Shown: in pieces, positions 53,701 to 64,000 of the stretch
Layout of the letters: every line of letters begins with the position of its first letter
Numbering within the stretch: position 1 is the stretch's first letter
Assembly (NCBI RefSeq): GCF_024868665.1
Contig: NC_079908.1
Span: 4,671,152 to 4,735,151, forward strand
DNA from: Triplophysa rosa
Lineage: Eukaryota; Chordata; Actinopteri; Cypriniformes; Nemacheilidae
Length of the DNA stretch: 64,000 nt
Direction: 5' to 3'
Position numbers and translations under genes: made by a program
The notes under the pieces: model-generated
Seen by the model: only the letters and a program-made list of their open reading frames with translations
The model's database searches: none
Told to the model about the DNA's origin: nothing

Positions 53701-54244
53701 AATGATGTTAGAATTTGAAGTTGAGTGGACATTCTTATTATAACGTTGAGAAGACGTTGGATTTTTATCATCATACCAACTTACTAAATGTCAGTACGTG
53801 ATGTCAATTTGACGTTGGCTTGACATGTTGGGTTGACGTTGGATTTTGGTTTGTTTACAACACAACCTAAAATCAACAAAATGCCAACGTCTAATAATGT
53901 TAGAATTTGACGTTGAGTGGACGTTCTCATTATAACATTGAGAAGACGTTGGATTTTTATCATCACACCAACTAACTAAATGTCAGTGTTTGACGTCATC
54001 TTGATGTTGGCTTGAGATGTTTGTTTGACGTTGGATTTTAGTTACTTTACAACACAACCAAATATCAACATAATTTCTACGTCGGTATTGGACGTCAAAT
54101 TAACATTAGTATTAGAAGTTGAACTGACATTGAATTTTTGTCACCTGAAGTCGTAACTAAATTGCAACCAAATGTTGACGTCATATGACGTTGTGTGCCA
54201 GCTGGGACACGACGTCATATGACGTTGTGTGCCAGCTGGGACAC
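53701..54244. repeat. ACGTTG-rich minisatellite-like array with a 192-bp period and a terminal 34-bp tandem
   Basis: The landmark gttagaatttga recurs at 53707 and 53899, and two long units align (gagaagacgttggatttttatcatca... in both). A partial third unit follows. At 54177-54244 a 34-bp unit (gacgtcatatgacgttgtgt...) is duplicated exactly. The words gacgttg, acgtc and cgttgg give many short palindromes. Non-coding. Confidence 0.85.
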
Positions 54245-55027
54245 TACGTGAACTGTTGTCTCAGATAAGGGAAAAACTATGTTATTTTTATTACTGCATT
54301 CATTATGTATGATTTAAACAGCTATATTTACGAAAAACAGCTGTTCATCTCCATCCAGAACTTGCACTTCCAAAGATCTGTCCTTCTAGGTGTGTGGGGC
54401 ACATGAATGCGATTGGAATTCACCCGAAGATGCGATAATAGCGTTCAGATTGTAAACTGATTTGCTTTATAAGACACCAGTTTAATGTCAAGGGGCAGGG
54501 ATTACTTTTGTGCTTCACGCAGGGGCGGGGCGGGGCGGAGCGGGTGGGGGGGGTGTTCGCTTTTGGGGCTCAAGGCACGAATGTTTTTATTCCAAAGCCC
54601 CGAATCTATTCAGGTTTCTAAAATGAATTCATACAATACACTAGGTGGCAGCATTTAGCTTTAAACTCGGTAGTCCTCCACTCCAGTAACGTTAACCTAA
54701 CCGAGAAAGACGTTCAGATTAAAACTAGTGATAATTAAATGTGTGCAAATTAAAATGCTGAATCAGTACACACAGTAAACACGCTTTTTCAAATCGGTCA
54801 TTATTACAGGACCATGCTGTAACACTCCCATTTGTCCCTTGCCTGGTTTTCTCCGTTTTTGCCCATGGACGTTCATTTGATACACAGATTCCTCATCAGA
54901 GCACAGATTCCTCCGATCAGAATCACCTGAATTCTGATAACACGCCACCTGCACCCATTCCCCAAGCACTATATATACTCCTTTGTTCTACCACCACTTT
55001 GTCGATTATTGTGTTTCAGTTGTTGTT
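54245..55027. other. intergenic, no gene recognised
   Basis: Includes a GC-rich patch at 54520-54550 (ggggcggggcggggcgg, a possible Sp1/G-quadruplex-type run) and a TATA-like tatatata at 54970. No coding exon is recognised. Confidence 0.35.
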
Positions 55028-55592
55028 TGTCAGGGCCCGGTCTCGAATTCGGGTCTCCGGGGTGTGAAACCATTACACGTAAAACTCCACAAAAGGTAGT
55101 CCACAAAAATCAGGTAATCCACAAAACGTAACTCCACAAAGGGTAAATCCAAAAAGGAAGTCCACAAAATCAGGTAATCCACAAAAAAGGTAATCCTCAA
55201 AAAAGGTAACTCCACAAAGAGGTAGTCCGTGAATCCGTAGATGAGCAAAAGTCACAGGGTCACAAACGGGCTGTAACGTGTAATCTTAGCGGTACTGAGG
55301 GGGACACTGGAGGTATAAATACGCTCACAGAAACGAGGCACAGGTGCAAACAATAATAAAGTCGAGAGATCTAATAAGGTCCGATGGGGACATCTAGTGG
55401 CCAGGAGCCGGCCAACTGATGACATTGTTCTAGCTTCTCTTGCCTGCAATCTTGGAATATTCCAGTATCTGTTTTGGATTTTTTTTCCTTGTTTTTGTTA
55501 TCTAACTCTGGTGGAGCTTCGCTATTCTGAATTAAAAACCTCTTTACTGGAACTCGGTGGTGTTCTCATCTGTCCGATCTCAGAGCGTTACA
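55028..55592 (-). mobile_element. probable solo LTR or repeat containing a ~15-18 bp minisatellite
   Basis: On the minus strand it begins TGTAACGCTCTGAGATCGG and ends GGGCCCTGACA, with a TATTTATA box near 55318 and the minisatellite downstream of it. The TG..CA-type ends and promoter-like box suggest an LTR. I found no target-site duplication and no internal domain, so the call is weak. Confidence 0.4.
55084..55225. repeat. minisatellite, units of about 15-18 bp (AGGTAATCCACAAAA)
   Basis: About nine imperfect units (gtagtccacaaaa, ggtaatccacaaaa, gtaactccacaaag, ggtaaatccaaaaa and so on). The complementary strand keeps frames open through it, which explains the apparent protein repeats there. 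Confidence 0.9.
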
Positions 55593-57955
55593 CATGCCCA
55601 TATATTTGGGCTAAGCCCCCAATGTCTACAACGTCTGGCTCCACCTCTGGCTTCATGTATTAGAGTTTTTACTTTGATTAATTTGACTTTCATTAATTCA
55701 ACCAAATATCTTCTTGAATGAACAATGCCACCCACATCTTGGAAATACTGGGGGACTGTGGGCAAGTAAATTAACAGCAATTTAATTTTGGGGTAAACTA
55801 ATGCATTAAGCCAAGGAATATAAAATTCAAATAAAAAGACAATATCCCTTTTAATTAAATATCATGAAAAGGCAAAAATACTGGATGCAATATTTGTGTG
55901 CATGTTTTAATATATGACCTAAAAGTAACAGCAACAAAAAAACAGTATAAAAGGAACAAAATGCAATGAATAACAGAAATACAAAATAACAGAAGAAATG
56001 TTAATATTGATTAAAAAACTGGCCCGCATCCTATTTATACTTTTGGAATCTGGCCCTCAAAGAAAAGTAGTTGAAGACCCCTGCCCTAGTTGGTCCAGCC
56101 CAGAGGTGAGAAAAACTATGGCCCGCGGGCCACCCGCGAGGCGATTTTTAAATGTATTCAATAACATTGCGTTTCAGTTTGGATTTTGGAGAAAATTACT
56201 AATTTGATGTAATACATACAAAATCCATTAGATGGCGAGAGTCTGCGATGCAGCATACTTGAGTAAAAATGAAAAGAGAGGGATACATGCGCTAAGACGG
56301 ACGGACGGGTTTAAACGCTGCGTTCGCGTCTCGTGTCTTTTGAAGCGTCTCGTGTCTTTTGAAGCACCTCGCGCTGAGGAGGGACGAGTGTTGTGAGTTT
56401 TGGATTACTATAGCATGACATGGCAATTTCTGTTATCAAAAGCGCATCTCGAGACACTTTGCGTCCTGAGCGCTGAGAAAGAGATACGACGGTGACGTAT
56501 AGTTCTGCTGTTCTTCAATCGGTCACTAATGCTTTAAGAGACTGCTTTTACTTTCACTTCTTATAGTCTTATAAGTTCTTATAAATGGCGGAGACTGTGT
56601 GATATGGTTATAATGGATATAAATTAAATTGAGAGCTGTTTGCAATGCCAAATGTTTACCTCGTATTGTAATATTACAATGTTTTATTTTTAGAACTGTA
56701 GCCTATTTAACAAGTCTGATTTCATTGGTACATATAACCAGATCGATATGCACAAAGGGTAGAGGTGCAGAAAAGAATTAGTGGTGCTGTTTTTTCTTTT
56801 TTAAATATAAAAGAGTTAGATCAGATCAGATATTTACTTCATTTTAAAAGCCATAAATTCAGTATTGAGCAGAATTAAGTTTAGCCTTTTGGTTTAGCCC
56901 TCCACTACAGTCTCATTTCTCATGTGGCCCCTTGGGATTAATTGAACACCCCTGGATTTAGAGAAATATTTGAAAAAATATAATAAAAATAATGCATACT
57001 GTAAATTATTATGGCTAATAATGTGTAAAGATTTTCATCAAGATCAAATCTGATGTTTTCCCTTGGCATGTACCGGGGGAAAAATCTACTGACGCAACAT
57101 CTCCTACAATGTGTCGCTCTGATTTCATCACAGACTCTGGATCTTGTAATTCTAATTTTACCTCCTCCTCTATTATATCTTCCCCTAACACCAACACACA
57201 TTATCACATTCTGACTTTTCACTGGCGGATCTAGGGGCGGTGCCAGAGGGGCTCTGGCCCCAGTTGAAATCTTATTGGCCCCTGAAGTGCCCCTTTCCTC
57301 TCAGGTGTAGCCTACACCTGATATGCGTTTTGGTCGATCGGATCACAAGTGGACGACGTTAAATACAGGTGTAAATGGGGTGTGAAAAGTTTTGAGCTTG
57401 ATGACTTTCTACCGCATTCGACCGGATTGTTTTTGTGGTGTAGACGCTCATGTTTGAAGGCAGGGCTCTAGACTAACTTTTTGCACTGGTTGCACTGGTT
57501 GCACTGGTGCGCCTAACTTTTTTTCTTAGGTGCGACATCCGACGGGTTTTCCCAGATCGCATCACATATGTCTAGTCAGTAACAATGACAGGTGAAAACA
57601 CGCACATCCCTTCGCGAGCATATCACGCTCTAATGAAGGGAAACGGGGAGTTACGAATTGCCCTCATTGTAATCCGTCAAAATGACGGACAAAATCTGTC
57701 AATGACAGAGAATTTTCAGTTAACGCGACCTCTGGTACACACACGTACAGGAATATCTGGACCACGGTCAATCAGAGGGGGGTCCGCCCTTCACTATCTC
57801 TGATTGGTTTAGACCACGATATGGGCCTAATGTGTGTCTGTTGTTGAATCACAGGGTGACTTTTAGAGTCGCAGACTTTTTTTCCCCCCCGAACAGCTGG
57901 TCGCACCGGTGCGACCTCATATTTTTTTTAGTCGCACCCTGGAAGGTGTTCGAGC
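55593..57955. other. mosaic of degraded transposon ends, no gene
   Basis: Recognisable pieces: near 56040-56090 a right end (gtagttgaagacccctgcc); 56102-56140 a left end (cagaggtgagaaaaactatggcccgcgggcc); near 56925 the matching type of right end (gtggccccttgggattaattgaacacccctg); 57225-57300 a fragment (ggggcggtgccagagggg). At 57466-57955 there is a repeat rich in gcactggt / gtcgcacc words, interrupted by the hAT at 57956. No coding exon is supported. Confidence 0.45.
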
Positions 57956-59490
57956 CAGTGGCGGAGCCAGACAATTTTCATAGGGGTGGCCAGACTGAGA
58001 CCATAGCTCACACAGGGGTAGCACAGAAACTGATATCATCTTTTTTTTCCTATGTGGCAAGTCACTGTGGATCTAGTAGTGTTTCTAAGTCACTCACTCA
58101 TTTACTATACAGGCAGTGATTGCCATGTAGAATTACATCATGAAGATCCACATAAGCTTTTTAATGTATTACTAAACTCATTTTAAAAAAAGATCTGAAA
58201 CAGTGTGGCATTGCAGAAGGTGGTGTCTTTTTAATGAAGCTGGTGATAAAGCTCACACCATAATGACAATTTACACGACATAAGAATATACCAGAATGCA
58301 CTTTTATCAAACAAACATTACAATATCACAGAACACACTCAAACTTACTTAAGTCGTATTCTTCGGTTGCTGTGATTTAAAGCAAACCGATTCACAAATT
58401 CATCAATGTCAATGGAAGTTGCTCGCTTAGACTCCACACTCAAAACACCCAGGTTACTCAATCTTTCATCATCCATAGTTGATCTTAGGTAACTTTTAAT
58501 CAGCTTCAGCACTGAAAAGCTCCTTTCACAGGCAGCTGTACTCACAGGTATACTTCAGCTAATAAGGCAGGTGGTGTACTGTACCTGTATGTTCACTTCC
58601 ATGAAGAGCAACAGATGAGCGCTCTCCTTCAATGTCTAACTCTGTCTCATCACTGTGATCCCGCATCTCCCTCTCCACACCACTTTCCCTCCTCTCATTA
58701 CTCGGCTTACTACACTGACTGACGAAGTAGGAAGTAATTTTCCTCTTCATTTTGCCTGAGAGGTGCAAAACCAAAATATAGTAACCTTAACATTATGGGC
58801 AAGCATTTCAAAAATATTCCTTTGCAATACTTTGCATATTATCATTTGGCTGCCAACTGCCAACAAAACATTTGAATTCCCTTTCAAGGATATGACACAG
58901 ACAGACCACCACCATTAAGCTAAATCAGCACTGAAAGTTGACTTTACTTTTAATGGCCTTCTACAACGCTCTTTTACTTGACACTGACACAGTGAAACTG
59001 TTTATAGCTTGCGACTTTCATACTGCTAAGTTAACAGCCTAAATTAACTTCGCAAACTTTACCATGTCTGTTTCAACTTCAGCACGCCAGCCATAATATA
59101 CATAAATTAAGACAAGAAACATTTCAAACATAGGTAAGTTAACAAGAAGAATTACGTTTATTCACTGTGATCTCTTCTCTCGCAGCGGGAAACAGACAGT
59201 CCTCTTACTGCACGCGCAAAGTCCGTTGGAGCACACGCGAACAACAACAACAACACTACTTCTGTAATTGTGTTGGTGGTTGAAATTCAAGTTTAGTGTA
59301 TTACCGCCACCTTCAGTTTGGGTGGAGAAGTACTTGTTTGAGGTGCGCTGTTGAAATGCATCCATATGGGAACAAATGTGTACAGAAATGGTTCCCGCAA
59401 AAAAGTTGCCGGCAAAGCGGTGATGGGGTGGCCAAAGATGAATTTATGGTGACCTTGGCCACCATTGGCCACCCGCTGGCTCCGCCCCTG
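57956..59490 (-). mobile_element. hAT transposon, internally deleted, with transposase N- and C-terminal remnants
   Basis: The ends are CAGTGGCGGAGCC and GGCTCCGCCCCTG, inverted. Octamers GTTCGAGC (57948-57955) and ATTCGAGC (59491-59498) match at 7 of 8. On the minus strand 58750-58559 encodes a start (MKRKITSYFVSQ...), and 58545-58345 encodes the hAT dimerisation domain (STAACERSFSVLKLIKSYL, STMDDERLSNLGVLS). The large catalytic centre is missing, so the element is non-autonomous. Confidence 0.88.
58345..58545 (-). pseudogene. hAT transposase C-terminal dimerisation (hATC) domain remnant
   Basis: STAACERSFSVLKLIKSYLR and DDERLSNLGVLSVES are the signature of the hATC domain, which mediates transposase multimerisation. 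An N-terminal remnant in the same orientation lies just upstream (58750-58559), separated by a stop, where an intact hAT would have several hundred residues including the catalytic core. Confidence 0.85.
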
Positions 59491-59498
59491 ATTCGAGC

Positions 59499-59734
59499 AC
59501 CCATAAAAAACCGCCTATTCTCTGCGCGCTAGCTAGACAGGATTTAACGGCTAAAGACCTAAAAGGTTTGTTTGAAGACAAAAAAACGTACAAAGCACAG
59601 TGTTTTCTCACCATTCCAGACTTATAACACACACTTACAGTCTTACAGCCTCACTGCTGTCAAAGCAGAAATAAAAAACACTGCTTTCAGTTTGTTTTTT
59701 CAGTATGTTAATCTCCGGTCGCGTTCATATTGTA
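59499..59734. other. short spacer
   Basis: No feature is recognised. It includes cggctaaagacctaaaaggtttgtttg and T-rich stretches. Confidence 0.3.
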
Positions 59735-59950
59735 ATGGGATATGTTTAGGAAACTACAAATCCCATCAGGTTTAGCACTATAAAAGGAAGTGAGGAGATT
59801 TGTTGTTCCTTTTCCTCCTTTGGTTCTCCTGTTAATGGGAGATGTTTGGGAAACTACAAATCCCATCAGGCCTAGCATTATAAAAGGAAGTGAGGAGATT
59901 TGTTGTTCCTCTACCTCTCTTTGTTCTCCTGTCGATGGGGTTTGGATGAA
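59735..59950. promoter_or_regulatory. tandem promoter-like repeat: two full 100-bp units and a partial third
   Basis: Units start at 59735, 59835 and 59935 (atggga/atggga/atgggg), exactly 100 bp apart. Each full unit contains gaaactacaaatcccatcag, which resembles the ZNF143/Staf consensus (ACTACAATTCCCA), followed 10-11 bp later by TATAAAAGGAAGTGAGGAG, a good TATA box. This is either a duplicated core promoter or a repeat family with promoter-like structure. No downstream ORF is identified. Confidence 0.7.
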
Positions 59951-61560
59951 AGTTGCAGCTGGCTTATTTAATGCATAGTGGCAGTAACCAGCAGTTAAGG
60001 AACATCTATCTGCAGACACGGTAAATACGGAGAGAGAGCATGGTGGTGTGCTGAACATATGTTTTGTTTAGAAGGTAGTTGTTTTACTATTTGATGGATG
60101 TGTGTACATGTGTATTTAACACATGCCATATGATATTATTTTGTTTGTTTTAGTGTTATGGCGAGATGGCTGCCTGAGCATCACAAATCAGAATAGTGGA
60201 TGGTAGAGGTATTATTGCTTTTATTTCTTAAAACTTAAGAGTTTATAAAATAAAGTTTTAATGGTTTTTATAATTTTAATGGTTATTGCGAATGTGTTTT
60301 ATCTTTTAATGTTTTGGGTATGTGATGTTTTTCTTTGATATTTTAAACAAGTCCTTTTATTAATGAATTGTGCTTTCCCTTACAGGGATGCAATTAAAAA
60401 AATAATATTTTTTAACAGTGTGTGCAGTACTGGCACTTCTGTATTTTAATCTTTAGCATACAATCACTTCGAGTCAAAGCATCATTGTATGGGTTACAAG
60501 TAATGACATCGCACTACAGGGAGGGAGCACTTATCATCAATATTAAAAGCCAATTCTTCTATCCATGTAGTTTTAACTCTTTTTGTATCGTCACAAGATA
60601 CATTTTTTTAATGAAAAAGAAATCAGCATGAACAATCAAATCATCTTCTTTCTACCACTAAATGTCATATTTGTGCCTGAAAACTTGATTTTCCTGTTAG
60701 AGCAACACATCTCTGGTTAACTGGTCAGTTCTTATAGCAGCCCTTGTTAGATCATTTCTTGATCTGCTTGAACTTGTAAACAAGAAATAGATGGACGTTC
60801 AAACGGCTCATCTGGTCCAAAGCTGTTCAATCCATTGCATGTCAAGCCTTCATACCGTGGCAGTGGAATGGGCTTCATCTGCCTCAGCTGCAACCAATTT
60901 CAGGTACTGTTGCCAGACTGCAACCACAAGACCTTTGGCTCCCAGAGAACATCTGTCCAGCCAGATTAACATCAAGACCCCTGACTGACACAGAAGGGAT
61001 TTTTGAGGGTGGAGTATTTTATTAGCTGTTGTTGAATGCCTGTTGTAATGCACAGTCATGTTGAAAAGTAAAAAAACAAGGCTAATAATTTGATTGGATT
61101 TCATTCCTTATTTAAGCAAATCGCAGGTGCTTTGGCAAATTTGAACAAAGAGTTCATTGTCTACAATTTGCACAATAACTAAACGCACATGGCATAAACT
61201 GAAAAAAATATTTTCAGGGAAACTGTCAAACTCAACACAGCTTCTTTCATTGTAAGCCATTACATGCAAAATTATCCATTCAATTATCAAAATCTAGACT
61301 GTCTGCATAAATATCAAATTTAAATGTTCCACATAACCATATGACATGCAATGAAATGCTTTTTATGACCACTCATTAACAAATTAAGGTTAAACAATAC
61401 ATTTTTAGTACTGAATTGAATTTACAATGTAATATATATATGACATACAATGTTTCTTATGTCTGCTAAATTAAAATTGATCAAATTAAATTGCAATTAA
61501 ATTGGAATGACAATCAACCCGTCAAGGGTTACTTACACCTTGTTTTGATAGTCCACTTTA
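59951..61560. other. intergenic, no gene recognised
   Basis: AT-rich. A transcript could start from the promoter-like array at 59735, and splice-site-like words exist (e.g. cacggtaaatacgg near 60015), but no coding frame with a recognisable domain follows. Confidence 0.35.
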
Positions 61561-61744
61561 GATATTATTAGGGGTTTACCGAACCGTCACAGGCAACATT
61601 CCAAATATAGTCATCATCCCTATGCCCTACTCATTCGAAGGGCAGATCCCTCGGAGTTTAGACTTTGGAGTGAACAAGGCATTTGCATCCATTATTGTAG
61701 ACGATTGGAATGCACTTGGCAAAGGAAGCGACGTAATTTCTAGT

Positions 61745-62055
61745 GATGGGTCGTTCATGAACGATTCGTTCTTTTTGAACGAATCTTTAAAATGACTCGG
61801 GAGTAACGAGTGTCTCAGCGAGTGATTCGTTCATTTTGTGTTGACCGCGCATGTGCAACATTGTACCAGAAACAGTAATAAAGTTCGTCTCTCGAGTCAT
61901 CGGGTCCGAGTCCTTTCGTTCTTTTATACCGGAAAGAGAAATGATTAGTTCGTCTCTCGAGTCATCGGGTCCGAGTCCTTTCGTTCTTTTATATTATATT
62001 CTTTTATATTATATTTTATATTATATTTATATTCTTTTATATCGTTCGTTTTATT
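61745..62055. repeat. repeat with GAACGATTCGTTC palindromes and a 65-bp duplication
   Basis: It begins agtgatgggtcgttcatgaacgattcgttctttttgaacgaatc, a palindrome-rich start seen in a common fish repeat. The segment gttcgtctctcgagtcatcgggtccgag... occurs at 61883 and 61948 (period 65), followed by ttatattatattttatatt simple sequence. Confidence 0.75.
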
Positions 62056-62288
62056 ATAAACGCAACACTTTTGTTTTTGCCCCCATTTTTCATGAGCTGA
62101 ACTCAAAGATCTAAGACTTTTTTATGTACACAAAAGGCCTATTTCTCTCAAATATTGTTCACAAATCTGTCTAAATCTGTAAAATCTGTGTTAGTGAGCA
62201 CTTCTCCTTTGCTGAGATAATCCATCCACCTCACAGGTGTGGCATATCAAGATGCTGATTAGACAGCATGATTATTGCACAGGTGAAA
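62056..62288. mobile_element. Tc1/mariner-like terminal fragment
   Basis: Contains acttttgtttttgcccccattttt, tcatgagctgaactcaaagatct, aaggcctatttctctcaaatattg and cacaggtgtggcatatcaagatgctgattagacagcatgattattgcacaggtg. I recognise these as a widespread fish Tc1-type terminal region. The other end is missing. Confidence 0.65.
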
Positions 62289-62329
62289 CTGAAAACATCA
62301 CAGTTCCCTTTCATGCCTAAGGCCATCAA

Positions 62330-62900
62330 ACGTAACGTGTAACTTAGTTGACACGCGCCGGACGGCTAGTTATGGATGCTGCGCACCGACGCCCCCAAAT
62401 TTTTCCCAGGTCGCCCGGCAGTGCCGAAACGTAGGGGAGAGCGCCCGCGATCGAACGGAAGCGTCATGGGGCGGCGGCGACGCCCGGGGGACCCATGAAA
62501 AATGCCCAAAGTGCCTAATTTTTGAGTCACGGAACGAAGGGTTAGGCGCTCTCTTGGGCAGAACCACGAGGGGGCGACTCGACGTACGGTCCCAGCCTAA
62601 GCCGCGCGCCAATCAGGTTGCGACCGGGTCTCCCAAAGAGCGCCTGAACATCCCCCTTGCAGCCTACGGGCCGGCTCCGGACCCCGACGTACACGAGAAG
62701 CCTACGCGTGCCCCTTGTAACCTATTTTGGGCGGGGCTTCCTGCTGGCCACGCCTCCATCCTCAGAACGCCTACGCATCCCCCTTGCAGCCTAAACTTGA
62801 GGTAGGCCTGCCCGACACCCCCGAAGCCTGCCCGAAGACCCGGATGCCACCCGGTGCCCCGGGGGACCCCGTCTCGGAGCTGACTGCCTCGTTTGAGCCC
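62330..62900. other. GC-rich block of unknown nature with internal CCCCTTGCAGCCTA repeats
   Basis: An abrupt rise in GC and CpG compared with the AT-rich surroundings. Words such as cctacgcatcccccttgcagccta, gcctgaacatcccccttgcagcctacggg and cctacgcgtgccccttgtaaccta recur with spacing of about 55-90 bp. No ORF has a recognisable domain. Possibilities are a structured RNA gene cluster fragment, a GC-rich satellite, a retroelement leader, or a CpG-island promoter for the gene at 63310. Confidence 0.5.
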
Positions 62901-63309
62901 AGCGGCTGTGTGACACACGCTTAAACAGCCCAAAGACCTTTTCTTTGACTTTCGAGTCGAACGTGCACATAAAAGCGCGGTGTTCATCTACACCATGATT
63001 TCTCACATCTGCGATTCACTGGAAGGGCCAAAAATTAGGTAGACAGAGTAAGACCCCTGTCAGTGGTCTCGTTTGCTTTGGCAATGATTTATCCAGCTTA
63101 AACCAACAGTAGAGTGTATAAGAGGAACATCCCTTCATTATGACGTGCATTAAGGCTCACAGTTGTGCTCCAGAAGCTTAAAAATGGTGTGTCCATTAGC
63201 TACCTATGGGAGCCATGCCAAAAGTGTTACGTGTGGCATGTACATTAACAAGAGAACAAGTTGCTTGTATAGCCCACAATTATGTTCTGCCTTGTTTGTT
63301 TGTGTGCAG
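62901..63309. other. sequence between the GC-rich block and the recombinase-like exon
   Basis: No upstream exon of the recombinase-like gene could be fixed. An open frame from 63206 reads through the exon A acceptor but is likely intronic: it lies before a strong gtttgtttgtgtgcag acceptor. Confidence 0.4.
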
Positions 63310-64000
63310 CTGGGTAAGCTCCCTCCGTCAATCCGGAGTGACAGAAACAACGATCAAACACTACGTCGATAATGTCTCCCAGTTCATCGACTTCATCGCG
63401 GAGACACCTCCTCAGACGTCACGCCTGAGCAAGAACGTGATGATCGGCCTAAGGCGGGAGATGAAGGGCCTGAGGAAGTCCTTAAAGAGGGGGGTCGACA
63501 TGCACAGGACTTCTGTAAAGGCTTCCAAAGAGGAGAAGGTGCTGAGCAAGGGTTTGCTTTTAGAGTGCCGGAATAAATCAAAGCTGGGCATTCCCGAAGC
63601 ACTTGGTAAGTTTTATGTGAACTGAACATGTTAAAAAATTTTTTAATTTTATTTATTTTTTTTTTTTTAACTCCTCTTTGCTCTCCCACTGTGTTCAGCT
63701 CTCCTGGAGATGGACCCCACGCTGAGAATCCAGTGGAAGTTTTATGGACTTTTCTCTGCGTTCCTGTCATCTGTTTTTGGGCACAGAGGGGGTGTCTTCC
63801 AAAATATGACCATCCAGGAGGTCATGGAGGCAAAGAGGTCATCAACGGAGAACGCCTTTCTCATAAATGTGAGTGTTTCACATTTTCACTCTCCTTGGCT
63901 GTCCGTGTGGTGTCCCGTTCTGAAGCACCTTTGGTTTTTATCTGTCCGCAGATAAAGACCCACAACACGAATGAGTTGTACGGCCCAGCGCAAATTTTTT
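63310..64000 (+). CDS. partial multi-exon gene for a putative tyrosine-recombinase-like protein (runs off window)
   Basis: Exon A is 63310-63605 (acceptor gtgtgcag, donor gtaagt), exon B 63699-63868 (acceptor gtgttcag, donor gtgagt), and exon C starts at 63952 (acceptor gtccgcag) and is cut by the window end. The frames join cleanly. Exon A gives WVSSLRQSGVTETTIKHYVD followed by FIDFIAETPP, like the SAM-like core-binding domain of tyrosine recombinases, then a long basic helical stretch (MIGLRREMKGLRKSLKRG). Exon B gives FYGLFSAFLSSVFGHRGGVF then MTIQEVMEA, matching the box I region with the first catalytic Arg (GHR). Exons B-C give NIKTHNTNELYGPAQI, where the catalytic hairpin Lys would lie. 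The H..R and Tyr motifs would lie beyond the window. No start codon was found. Function is inferred. Confidence 0.6.

Noticed and set aside
55084..55225. Regularly spaced short repeats
   Set aside because: Imperfect minisatellite without unique spacers; not a CRISPR array or binding-site array with clear order.
63206..63309. Upstream extension of the recombinase-like ORF from ATG 63206
   Set aside because: A strong polypyrimidine-AG acceptor at 63309 suggests that the sequence before it is intronic; the extension shows no family pattern.

Overview
The window is vertebrate genomic DNA, almost certainly from a teleost and probably a cyprinid or close relative. It holds one clear multi-exon host gene with long AT-rich introns, an assembly gap inside a (GT)n microsatellite, and a dense layer of fish-type repeats: L2/CR1-like LINEs with (TTGAG)n tails, DIRS-like tyrosine-recombinase retrotransposons, Ty3/Gypsy fragments, hAT transposons with exact 8-bp target-site duplications, TTAA-flanked elements, MITEs and a tRNA-derived SINE. 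No prokaryotic-type gene organisation or CRISPR array is present. All calls come from reading the sequence; no database search was run.

The host gene is tbx22 (T-box transcription factor), on the + strand at 6415-13668. Eight coding exons with consistent splice phases give a 405-codon ORF with an N-terminal eh1-like Groucho motif, a complete T-box and a TBX22-type segment just after it. Its introns carry a very long (TG)n tract 22 bp upstream of exon 3, small MITEs, a nearly perfect long palindromic (foldback) element and a broken THAP-domain exon.

The regions are as follows. 1-4390: a small hAT with an ATATAAAT duplication, the 3' end of an L2, and a DIRS gag-like remnant on the minus strand. 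4390-6414: AT-rich upstream flank of tbx22. 6415-13668: tbx22. 14660-17240: a Gypsy pol relic split by a TTAA-flanked element carrying two convergent first exons. 17990-18770: an L2 fragment inverted by apparent twin priming. 18785-22925: a degraded DIRS element with gag, RT, RNase H and the start of a recombinase domain. 25010-26540: a tandem array of about 250-bp units split by a solo LTR. 29765-35860: possible ends of a 6-kb element, with a hAT inside it and an L2 inside that. 37535-42740: a nearly full-length L2. 42989-48847: a non-autonomous LTR retrotransposon with a second L2 in its 5' LTR. 50393-53483: a TTAA element containing a SINE and a hAT. 53700-55225: minisatellites. 57956-59490: an internally deleted hAT. 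59735-59950: a tandemly repeated promoter-like unit. 62330-62900: a GC-rich block of unknown nature.

The most intriguing unexplained coding sequence is at the right edge (63310 to the window end). It is a properly spliced partial gene whose product looks like a tyrosine recombinase (SAM-like core-binding region, then GHR and KTH motifs). It could be an intact eukaryotic mobile element or a domesticated recombinase, and it runs off the window.
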